Positions 29,130 to 39,859 of a DNA stretch of 64,000 nt are shown piece after piece. The DNA comes from Bryoerythrophyllum caledonicum. Its lineage: Eukaryota > Streptophyta > Bryopsida > Pottiales > Pottiaceae. The position numbers were made by a program, and so were the translations under genes. The DNA lies in contig OZ020526.1 in assembly GCA_963971425.1 (NCBI GenBank), positions 3,995,976 to 4,059,975 of the forward strand, in the 5' to 3' direction. The notes beneath the pieces are model-generated. The model did no database searches, was not told the origin of the DNA, and was given only the letters and a program-made list of their open reading frames with translations. Numbering within the stretch: position 1 is the stretch's first letter; each line of letters starts with the position of its first letter.

Positions 29130-29770
29130 TCTACTGGAGCTGGGTCTGCACAGTATCAGATATGGAGGAGAAGCTCTCATACTGAACGATGACACGGATT
29201 TGACCCGGACTTCTAGTAGTATGATGTTCTACAGCAGGACCTCATTCACTTACTTAGTTCAACCAGCGTATTCTTCTGTCCTTTCTGTCGTTGAGATGCA
29301 AGCCAGAAAGAGTGGACTCTTGCAGATCTAGTCTGACACCACGCTGCCTTTTTGTTGACGAGGCCCATCTTCGTTTCAGTAAGCATCTAATTAGATTACA
29401 ACAACTTGGAAATGTGATGATCGCTTGCATTTGATACTGATGCAGTTTTTTGGTTGTGTTGGGCAGGTCCGTGATTGATGTCCAGAAGTACTTCAGAACG
29501 TTGGCATTTGACCTTGCAGGACGCAGTTGATTTACAATAGACAACACGTTAGACCTCGACCCTGAGGGTTATTTGATTGTCTCAGTACATCACGCTCTAA
29601 ACTTATCAACGCTGCATTCTCTCGTTTACTCTTTCCTTGCTTTTGAACTCATTCTGCTATTCTTACAGACACGAGGCAAGATTTGCCTGGGAATTTTGGA
29701 TGCAAGCGGCCCAAATCTTGAGGTCCAAAACATCATTGGCGGTAAAAATTCTGTTCCACACATGATCGGG
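29130..29770 (+). pseudogene. Plant A1-family aspartic protease fragment with introns, dead
   Basis: Three exon-like blocks match the C-terminal lobe of plant pepsin-like proteases in order. Block 1 (about 29130-29380) reads GLHSIRYGGEALILNDDTDL, then RTSFTYLVQPAYSSVLSV, then TLPFC.RGPSSF. Block 2 (29468-29580) reads VQKYFRTLAFDLAGRS and LDPEGYLIVS. Block 3 (29670-29770) reads KICLGILDASGPNLEVQNII. Splice-like GTAAGC/GCAG and GTACAT/ACAG borders separate them. The second catalytic aspartate is gone: the family's DSGTSFTYL is YSRTSFTYL here. Stops occur at the ATC-TAG after block 1's LLQ, in place of W in C-W-RG, and in block 2 after GRS. It lies wholly inside the TIR element and probably represents captured host DNA. 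Confidence 0.75.
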
Positions 29771-30659
29771 TGAGCATTTCAATATATTTTGTGTCTTTTG
29801 AATCTGTTACGTTCTCACTTAAGCTGAATTCAATTCTGGAATTGTGATGCTATTGATTAGTGAAGACCTCCGGTAGTCAGCTTGAATGCAGTCCAATTGT
29901 TGTCGTAGATCTTAGTAGAGTGACGTTAAGATTTTCTTTTCAATACTGACTAGTACCATTGTTGACCTAATTTCAAAATCTAAATTGCCTCACAAAATAC
30001 TAAACTAAGTAACAGCATAAGGTGTTCAAATATAATAGTTTGCCATCAAAACAATCATAAAAATCACAGGAGCATCTAGACTGCAGCCGGCTCCTTGAGA
30101 TTTTTCAATGACATGCAAATGACGAGCTAGAACCAGGCTGTAATAGTTCATTGCAAGCAGTAGCATCCATAGTGAGAATGAAGGCACAAATTCAAGAATG
30201 CAATTGAGACATTAGACTTGCAATTCTAATTCCTGAATTTCTTCTTTGTGACATAAACGTTTTAGAAGAGAGTTAAAATCAAATTTATTGCAAACTTTCT
30301 ACAAGAGAGTTCGAAGCAAATCAAGTTGATTGGAAACTTTCTAGAAGGTCAGCACTCGTTTCCAGTTGATTTTGAATGCCTGCATCATTGACTACGTATG
30401 TTAGTTTTTTATTGTTGCAAAATTGAAACTAACTTCAAATGTTTTAATGTCTTGCAGGAGAAACGTATCTTGTCAATCTTCTTAGAGAATAGACACTGTA
30501 GCTTCTCTTGTTTTGATCATTTCTAATATGGTCGTGGAAAATTGTATCTTCAATAACCTCTTCAATGCTTGTATTTGGTTCTATGTCTTCAACTTGGTCC
30601 TCATTTGTTGTAATTTATTCACCTTGTTTGATGTCTTTGAATAGTGGATATACCATGTT

Positions 30660-31075
30660 TTCTTTCAATGCATCAGCTTGAAAGGAGTCCTCAAAAGACC
30701 CAGATAAACCGCATTTCTCTCACCCTATTTTGATAAGTCTCTCATTGTCAATGTGTAGCCAAGCGTTGTAAAGCCAACCACATAACTCAGGCTTCATGGT
30801 CTTTAGTGTCATATCAGTCTTGATCTCTTCAGCTTCACATAGTTGTAGTTGTTTAAAAATCTCTTGCATACTCCATTGATCGTATTGCTCTCTAAATCCA
30901 TACTTGAAAGGTATTTGTAAAATGACGTCTACTGGTTGATAGATACTTGTGGAATTCGTTGGTACGTCGATAAATTTTACATGTGGATGACTCTCTTTTA
31001 ACCATGTAGTGAATGCCTCAGAAGTGTGCATGGACCAGCAGTCAATGAGCCAAATAACGCATTGCCTACTTATCT
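30660..31075 (-). pseudogene. DDE transposase C-terminal fragment (pogo/Tc1-like)
   Basis: The minus strand reads WLIDCWSMHTSEAFTTWL (the second catalytic aspartate block, D-C-W..H), then KFIDVPTNSTSIYQPVDV (the block leading to the third acidic residue), then a helical tail, WLYNAWLHIDNERLIKIG. A TGA then replaces what is probably W, after which the frame continues EKCGLSGSFEDSFQADALK to a TAA near 30615. The first catalytic block is missing upstream, so this is an internally deleted, inactive transposase. Confidence 0.75.
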
Positions 31076-31080
31076 AAGTG

Positions 31081-31239
31081 TTATAGCATTGCAGCAGTTG
31101 CCAACTCCATCTCCACCTCCAATGCCTTCTCTGCTTGTACTTTCTCATTCAATATTGCAAATTCATGTTGGATACTCTCTTCTCTCTCTTCTTTGCTAAT
31201 TGGCTTAAACATACTTGTCAAAGTCTTTAATTTTGCCAT
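31081..31239 (-). pseudogene. Short N-terminal piece of the same transposase
   Basis: A 52-codon frame starting ATG at 31239 reads MAKLKTLTSMFKPISKEERE and a charged, probably helical stretch ending ELATAAML before TAA. It is immediately upstream of, and on the same strand as, the DDE fragment. Its lysine/glutamate-rich character is typical of the region before the catalytic core in such transposases. It is probably the N-terminus left after an internal deletion. Confidence 0.45.
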
Positions 31240-31592
31240 CTTTCAAACAAAATGGAAAATGTACTCAAACTTCAAATATACTAAAACTTGCAACTAAACA
31301 CAAAACGGTCTGTCCAACTTCAAAACCTTGGAAGTATATGTAAGATTGCAATAATTGTGAAGCCGCCAAGGAAGATTGCAATAATTGTGAATAGGTGTCA
31401 GTTGCAATGGCAAAAAAAATGTATCCTTCATTAGCCGTTGAATACAATTCATCCACTAATAAAGTCGAAATCAACTTCTTTTTTTGGATGTAAAAGTCAA
31501 AATTTCTAATACTGTGGTATACTTTGCCGTACCAACTTTTTTTACTTTAATTAATTATTCGGCTTTTGAGTGCCGGAGGTGCCCTTCACCTA

Positions 31593-34500
31593 CTGTAGTA
31601 TACACTATGTTGTATTTGAAATTTGTTTAACTTTCTTTCAACAATGAAGGTATGGTTTTGTAATCCACATTCTACCTATTTATTAAAGTGCAACAATACT
31701 ATCTTTTAACTGAATATGATTTTGCATTTGTGATAGTTAGGATATTGTAAATTGGAGGAATAGATGGTTCAAGCTTCATCTCCTTCAAATTTTTATTGTG
31801 TTTTTCAACATTGACGCACGGTATTCATAAGCTACAATATTGTTATGAAAGAAATGTGCACACACATGGAATTAATTTGAGCAAATGTGAAATTAGATTA
31901 TAAATAAAAGATCAATTTTATATGTTTGAGCACACTCTTTATAATCTACATCCTTTTATTCTTAAATATGGATGAAAGAAATGATATTTGAGATGATTGA
32001 TTTTATTCTTTCAATTTTGAAGAAGAATTTAAACATATTATTAGAGTAGAAGAAATGTTATAAAATTATCAACGCAATGATGTTTTGGCTTATGGCACCA
32101 CCTGTATGGAGATATTATTAAACTTGTCAGATGAAAAGAAGGAAACGAAGAATGCAATAGAAGATTGTGGAAGATTTCATGAGAACTCTATTAATTCTTC
32201 AAGTGACAACATTGATATTTGTATAGATGAGTCATTTAAAAAAAATTGAGCATGTTCCAATAGAAGATTGTGGAAGATTTCATGAGAACTCTATTAATTC
32301 TTCAAGTGACAACATTGATATTTGTATAGATGAGTCATTTAAAAAAAATTGAGCATGTTCCAATTCACACTTTTCTAAAGTGTATTCACTTTGTCATTGC
32401 GAGCATTTAACTTATAGTTCAATGGTTCCAAATACTAGTATATCATTCTTTTGAGTAATTCGTGAAGCGGATTCAAGTTATCGCCTTGTAATTAGTGATC
32501 ATCGTTGTCATGTGGATCTTCATGATGTCGCTCAAACCTTATAGCGATAGAAAAACCTTCAATGTTTTATGAAATTGGATGACGGGGTTGCTTTATATCC
32601 TTCAAACATGATTCATATTAGAGACAAATTCCTTCCATTGAGCTTTGGTGTTCCATAGTTCAAGCCGCCTATGTCAATGTTGAAGGCAAACATTTGTCTT
32701 CAACTGCTACATTCAATGCAATCCAAATCATGTGAAGCACGGATATTAAAAATAGGAAAATTAATACTTTGTGTGTATTGAAGTGATTTGATCCATGATC
32801 TATTTATAAACATTCTACAAAGCATAATGAAGTCTATATTGTTTGTCTTGATGCCTTAGATGTTATTCTTGATGCGATATGTACAAAATACATGGTTTTG
32901 CATAAGTTGCATAAAAAACGTTAATCGTTTTGATGCATAAGTTGCATCAAAAATGTTAATCGTTGTAGAGAGAATCTGCTTAGGAAAAACACAGAGTTTT
33001 TTAAAGCTATAAATTTTAGCCAAACGTGAAAGGAAATGTAACAAAGTTACATTTTTTAGCAAAATATTTAACATTATGATAAATAGGATCCCAATCTTCA
33101 GCCAAAAAAATCTTCTTGAATTTTCTAAGCAAACCTTTGAAAGCCGTCAAAAAGAAGTAGTTTTGACAAACGTGAGGCGGCAAAATCTCTTCCCCTTTAA
33201 TCATACATAACAACATTCTTGCTTTGATTTGAATATGTAATAACTTTCTAAAAATCAATACACTAAAGGACATACACAATATATTTCAATATCAAAAGTT
33301 CTATGTAATTCTTTCTATAAAAAGTTAAAGTCACCCATTTTGATTAATCAAGGCAGATGACTTTATTTCATTCAAATCAACATAACTCTTACGTAAATAT
33401 CTGGATTTAAGCGCGTAATAGCTTTTTGAAAATCTAATACTTTAATGCTAAAATAGTTTAAAATTCAATGTTACTAATTTCTTACACAATATTTATGAGT
33501 AGTCAGAGTTGCAACCTCAAGTAAGCAAAGAAGGTATTTCTATGCAAGCATACCTCTTCAATTACTTAAGCACCACAACTCCAAGCTTAGATTTGAGTTT
33601 GATATAACTCTTTCAAAAAATAATAAGATGATCTTTGCACATACATAATATCACTATCTCAAAACAAATACAAAATTTTCTACATAGGAATAAAATATTT
33701 ATTCTTATAAATTTAAGACAATTGACCTCTCTTTATCTAAAACCACACCACAACTTCACTATGACTCCAATTGGAGCGTGTGATACCATCCTTAAAAGTT
33801 AATAACAAAAGACATGACACTTTAAATTTGACATTCAAACTCCAAAAATTTTGCCCAATCTTTTCAAAAATTCAAACGCCTCTCAATAGGTTGAAAGAGA
33901 GAGGTTCAAGCTACAAAGGATGGCAGAGAAAGTAAAAAGCCTAAATCAAACCATGCGTCTCTAGGCTTTCTTTTACCTATACATTACTCACACTTTATCC
34001 ATAAATGAATTTTTTTTCTTATTCCCGCCCATACGTAGCTTAATAACTCTTTGCTTCTTTTTATGTATCCTCGCAATAAGTTGCCTTTATTTTTTATCCC
34101 CTTATTTGATCCTTCAAACTATCTTCCAATTTTCACTTTAAACTAAAACATATTGCACTCTTTAATAAAAAAATTATCAAAGTTCTGTTATGAAACGGCT
34201 TAAATTTCATTATGAAGCTCGTACAAATATCCATTGCGCCTCAAGTGGCTGGCTAAGTATTTCCAGTACACCGTGCCGATCCGAGTTTGGTCTCTCGGCA
34301 TGTCATAGCAGCCGATACTATACATAGTCCAGGAATTGCTAGTAAATTAGCAGAAACAACCAAATGATGCTTCAAAGTCATGAGCTTGACAAGATGCAGT
34401 AAAAGCCTTCCCAGATAAAGTTGTTGTTTGAAAAGTGTAATTTGTCATAACTACGTGATTAAGAATGTGGTCATGACTCCACCCTAACCATTTAACACTT

Positions 34501-34700
34501 CCTTCTTTTCTCTATTACCTTAATTTTTTATATTATGCCTTCATTTTTTTAGGACACTGGTAAAAGAGTCATATTGTTAAGTATTATTGTTGCCATAATA
34601 CTGACAACAAGGCACGTCTTCATACTATAACTCTGCTCTAAACTTGTCAAAGGCAAGAATGGTCAAGCAAACTAGAAGTTTGGATTAAACGAGTGTTTTT
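31593..34700. other. AT-rich intergenic DNA with one recent tandem duplication
   Basis: No gene recognised. The stretch is strongly AT-rich with short broken frames. The only structured feature is the perfect duplication at 32161-32366, listed separately. Confidence 0.45.
32161..32366. repeat. Perfect 103-bp tandem duplication
   Basis: The sequence starting AAGATTGTGGAAGATTTCAT at 32161 is repeated starting at 32264 without a visible difference, including the A-run and the TTGAGCATGTTCCAAT end. Lack of divergence in neutral-looking DNA implies a recent event, or an assembly duplication. Confidence 0.85.
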
Positions 34701-36650
34701 TTAGTTTACAATTGAGGAATCTATTTTTGATATCAATGGTGGTGGAATATTAAGTGAGAAGAAAGCTACTCTTGCAGTGCATATAGAGCACACATGACAT
34801 ATTTTAGGTTCCAACGGAAATTTATTGTCTTTGATAGTGCATCCATTAGTTTGTCGTTTCATGCAAGAAAATCTGAGGAGGATGATTTTTACATCCACCA
34901 TAGCATTTGCATTTAAACACAAAAAACAAAAGATCAAGGCTATGAAAACGAACTTAAATAGATTCCACAATTGTCAATTAAAAAGAACAAAGGAAAAGGA
35001 TATGAGGGCATTGCATTTGAAAATAGCGCTTTCTAATGTATTTGCAGAAATTGGAAAGGTTAGATCTTTTGCAATTATCATTGATAGATACAAAATGTCA
35101 TTAAACTTAGTTTGGGAGGTTGTGAACAATAATGAACACTATTGAATCATGAAAAATTAGAAAATAATTCAAATGGCTAGGAAAGTATTATTATGTTACT
35201 TCTACATCATGAAAGCTTGGAGTGAAAATCTTTTCAGTGGAGTTTCTATGCTTGAGAAGGACAAATTATGGAGAGCCCTACATGTCTTATTGCTTGTCCA
35301 CAAGAAAAACGTCTCTCAAATTCTTCTCAAGCATTGCAACTCAAGTAAAAAGATTTTCAAATTCTATGCAAATTTTGGACACATGCCAAGTACCATTTAT
35401 TATATTGAAAAAGATTAAACAAAATAAAATTTACCATGGAGGACACTATAGCCTCCATTTAGCCTTTTTTTTCCTTATGAAGGCATGGATACTACAAATT
35501 ATGTGGAGAGACACTAGGAGTAAATAAAATATACTTTGCATAAAGACAAATTAAACCCTATTCTATGAGATTTAGAGTTGCAATTGTTGGTAGCGCTATT
35601 GATAGTAGCCGAAATCAAAGGTCAACACTTATGGATATTTTTGAAACGATACAACTTATATGTAAGTGTACTAGTACTTGTATTTGAATTCTTATTTTTT
35701 GCTAATAATTGTTATATTGACATATTGTTTTGAAGTCTAAACATTCTTGTTATGATTCTCATTTATATAATTATGTTACATAGGTGATTTGAAGAGGTAT
35801 CCACAGAGAGGCAATGTCAAAGAACATCAACACAAATTGAAACGAAGGAATCGCATACTTAAGGCTTACAAAGAGAATTCTAATGCAGTTTTGGAAGTGG
35901 TGAATGCAGAAGACAAGGTTTTTCATATGACAAGTGAGTCTTCCACTAGCATCAAATACAATATTTCTTTGAATACTTATTATTATGATTGCCGTGATTG
36001 GTTGTCAACCTACAAACACATTCTAAAACTGCAAGTCATTGTTAAGGAATTTTTTTTGTCCTTTACACGTTTTACCAACTAGAGTGAAGAGCATGAATTT
36101 TCTCGGTTATCATGATAGTGAGACACTAATGCCATTATTGGAAGAAACTATACATGTAGATAATTCACATAAGAATGATAAAAGACGTAAATCCGTTACA
36201 TGGTTACATAATCTTTCTCGGCAATTGAAAGAGTCGATTTCACATGTGGAATTATCCACAAATGATTAGACTATAAACGAAGTGGACCAAAAGGGAGATG
36301 TGTTGCAGATGTGTGTTACATCCATTTCATAGCCATTTACGTTTCAAAACCTCCTACAATTGACCTTCTCGATAAAGGTTCTATAGCGCCTTTATAAAAA
36401 AATGTGATGCGTACGAGGATGAGACATGGAAAAAATGGAAGACACAACAAAAGATGAAGAAGGTTCTACTCCATGAAGGCCTTCTAAACGTCCATTTCAT
36501 GTATTTGTGGCACATTCTAGTTAAAAAAAAAATATTTCCACAAGTTTCTAAAGTTTGTTGTCACATCTGTGAGGTGAATATTAGAATTGAAGAGGGAGAT
36601 GAATTGGTTTGCAAAAATTGTGAAAGTCCTTCTACTTTGGAATAAACTTA
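34700..36650 (+). pseudogene. Mutator-like (MULE/SWIM) transposase relic
   Basis: Broken frames on the plus strand give pieces in MULE order. An IIIDRYKMSLNLVWEVVNN-like segment at 35060-35130 corresponds to the region before the third acidic block. RKVLLCYFYIMKAWSENLF at 35178-35234 matches the conserved LLC.FH...AW block. A degenerate SWIM zinc finger follows (YYYDCRDWLSTYKHILKLQ, about 35977-36036), with one cysteine of the C-x-C pair missing. At 36550-36640 a C-x2-C...C-x2-C ribbon (CHICEVN...LVCKNC) closes the series. Many stops and shifts separate the pieces. The SWIM call is moderate; the LLC block is the firmest. Confidence 0.6.
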
Positions 36651-39600
36651 TTATATTTTTTATGGTGTAATAGAATGATTAAAAGTATAAGCATGTACTT
36701 GGCACTCATATAACATCTTTAAAAGATACGTTTGGAAATATTTTTTTCAACAATTATCTTTCAAAATGTATGAATATTCAAATTTGAAGAAAGTAAAGAA
36801 CATGATGCTTGTACACACTTTTAATTGTTTTAAAAAAAGGTAGAGCATATATTATTGGCCCTTATTGATGCCTCACAAATATTTATAATCTTACTTAATT
36901 TGAAATTTAACCTTTTGAAATTCCAAAAACAAGATTGTATATTGACTTAAGGCTAAGTATTCATAAATACTGTGGTTTTAAAAAAGAATTGGCTCACTAT
37001 CATGGTTGATGAGAGGTTATGGTGGCTTCCTACCTGTCCCCAAACTCTCTGTCTCTGGACTGTGAACTCTCCTCTCTACAAATCCATGTGGTGTCGATTG
37101 ATATCCGGGTTGGCAATAAAACCTAAGTGGCGGTAGGAATTGTGGGAGCAAAGGTGTGTAAGGAAGCAGTACATGGGCGTATAAGGGAAGCCAATTTGTG
37201 CTTGGAGCAGCAAGAGCCCAATCAGGGACCCAGTGATTCACTTGTCCTTGTGCAAGGCGAGTAGCCGCTGAAGGAAGCACACATGCGCACCCTCCTCACC
37301 GGACTATCTTTGCTACTAATTCCCACTTGAATTGTGAGAGCTAGCCATGCAAGGGCTAGGGACAGGCCTCCTGAAAAAGCCTTACAATCGAGCCCCCTTT
37401 AGTTTGGATGAAGCCTCGAAGTGGAACCTACAAATGACGCATCTCTTTGAAACAAAAGCTCAAGAATTCAACCGGCAACCAACTTCAACACCAACTTATA
37501 TATGCGGCTATAGAGGAAACCACAACCACAATTCTTGCTGCAAATACATGAATAAAACGAGGCGATGCCATGATAGAAACATTTACAATTGGAAAACATA
37601 AATATGCACAACAATCATCCTCCTTATTCCATTGTCATAATGACTAGAGCCGCACCATACGCATACCATCATCAACTCAGTTATTGGTGAGATAAGAGTA
37701 TAATAAGAAGTTCATAGCAGAATATGGAAAGTTTAATCGGCATCAATCATCTCTTGTGTTAAAGTTTTTTGATGCAGGTTGTAATGTGAGGGTGGTCTTT
37801 GTAGGCTTTAGGAGGTTTCGGGAAACGTGGGTTGTGGCACAATTGGATTTGAAGCTCAAAACCCAAGTTTTTAGAGCTGGTGGAAATTGTGAACAAGTTT
37901 GTGTGGAGTAAATTGAAGCCGCTTACCATGCAAGCCAGGCCATCAGGATTCTGTGAGCTCTTTCATCTTCTTTTGAGGTTTTGTTGCTAGGATTTGGAGG
38001 TGTTTCGCATTTAATCACACTATTGTTTGTGTCTGTTCTTGAGCGTCTAGCGATATTTTGTAGCTGCAAAATGTAATTCAATGCCTTATAATAAAATCCT
38101 TAGGGTTTTTAGCACTTGTTTCTTGTGAGAGTCAATGCATCATATTTTTTTCACCTTGTGGTCTACATAATGCTTGTCTTTTTGAGCAAACTGAAATGTG
38201 ACAAAGGAAAAATTTTGAAGTCTTGTACATGTTTGTAATTTTTTGAAAAGAGTTTATCAATTTGACCATATCCAAACACATCAAATTATGCCAATTCCCA
38301 TTCCACTATGGTCCTACTTCTACTTCTAAAATTGCATGACAAAAGAACAAAATTCTTCTGCTTCTAGAACAAATAGCGCCACAAAATGGTGACCACTACG
38401 ATCTACCTTTAAACTACCTCCAAAGTATGTCAATTCCAATCGCCACTCTAAACTTGACTCCCAATCCTCTTTGACAATCCAAAACTTATACAATGGCGAG
38501 GAATCCAATCACAATCTCAGAAGCAGTCTTGCCAAAGCTGAGACGAAGGCCAAATATGCACATGCGGGCCAAGGCGTGGACAAGGTGCTCAAGGGCTTCA
38601 AAACTTTTGTTCCACTCAATACCCTCCATGGGACTCTGAAAACAAGAATGGAGACATGCGAGGGTTTTATTGGTGGGCTCTTGTCTAAGGCTTCATCCAA
38701 GTTTAGGCGGGCTCAATTGTGGAGCATTTTGAAAGGCTTCTATGCAACCCTTCCCCAGCTAACTTCTAAATCCAAGTAGGAGTTAGTGGCAAGACGGGTT
38801 GCCCTCGCTACTAAGGGCCGCATGGAAACGGCGACCGCCTCTCTACTCGGTGAGCCACGTTGCCCAACAGCCTCCCCGTTCCAACGTGCCCAGTGATTAG
38901 GCTAGATTTGAGAGGCACTTCCTTGGGTCTGGTCATGATCAGCTTCCTCTAGCCCAGCTTCTCCATGTTCCCTTGGCCCAATGTCAGGCCTTCCGTCATA
39001 CCCACTCAAAGCTTGCAATATTTTTTTAAAATTTGATTCTTGTCCCTCGTCTTTCGCCCCTCTAGAACATGGAGGCATCAGAACATCTCAAACTCCGGAA
39101 CTCTAGGACTCTTGAGTTCCTCAAGCAGCTCTAGCCTATTAAAGACTTCTCACTTTGACTAGTTTATTTTTTCAATCCGTACGGTCAAAATTCAGAAAAA
39201 TTTCATTACATCCTCTCATATAAATTTAGTAGAAGATCTTATAGTTACATTCTAAAAAAGATTAATCTTGGTAGTTTTAATCAGTGGAGTAGAGAATCCT
39301 CTAATATGCCTTGGTCCTAGGTTTAGGGTCTAGTACACCACATACTAATTGTTATATAAATCAATTCACCAATTCAACATATTTATGTGTTACGTAGGTC
39401 CATAAATGAAAATAAAACTTCAACTACATCATTCAAATGTGTAATCATTGCACATTAGATCATAATTACAATCATACACAAACTTGAATGCTATTTCAAA
39501 TTACATAACTTCAACTTTATTGCACAAACATTTGATGGTCACAATTTTTACAAGAGATTGATGTTGCATCTCCTTCATTTCAAATGTGAGGTGTTGGTGG

Positions 39601-39859
39601 TTAGAAAGAAGTTTTTGGGATGGGGAAGTGAGCTCCACGTTTTCTGGTGAGGAGGGCTGCAAAGGAGTTAGTCTCAGGGAGAAGTGTATGGCAACAAGAG
39701 AAGGCTGGCCTTGTTGAAAGTCCACATACACTAGGATCTGTGATTAAACGTGTGGGCTTGGGGAGAGCGTGTGTTGGACAGGACTTAAAAAACTTAGATC
39801 TGGATTAGTGAAATAGAAAAACACTAGTAGAGGTACTGATCTGCAAGAAAGTGAGCTGA
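36651..39859. other. Intergenic DNA with low-grade repeat remnants
   Basis: 37017-37280 (minus) and 37347-37601 (plus) are open but unrecognised; the latter contains CGYRGNHNHNSC, faintly like a zinc knuckle. 38471-38779 (plus, 102 codons) has no known domain. 38800-39150 shares short GC-rich phrases with 8530-8650 (GCCCA.CA.GCTCCCC), so both may be remnants of one repeat family. 39150-39859 is AT-rich. Confidence 0.35.

Larger units (their letters stand above)
28569..31590. mobile_element. TA-flanked TIR DNA transposon carrying a host-gene fragment
   Basis: The termini TGTGAAGGGCACCTCCGGC (28569-28587) and the reverse complement of 31572-31590 (GGTGAAGGGCACCTCCGGC) match at 18 of 19 positions. 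TA lies directly outside each end (28567-28568 and 31591-31592), the target duplication of the Tc1/mariner/pogo group. Between them lie, on the minus strand, remnants of a DDE transposase (30660-31239) and, on the plus strand, three exons of an aspartic protease pseudogene (29130-29770). A (TA)n run is at about 28675-28698. The single-copy view cannot exclude chance flanking TA, but inverted ends plus an internal transposase fit one unit. Confidence 0.75.

Noticed and set aside
37017-38779. Open frames at 37017-37280, 37347-37601 and 38471-38779 as genes
   Set aside because: No domains, no start or splice context, and composition like the surrounding repeat remnants.
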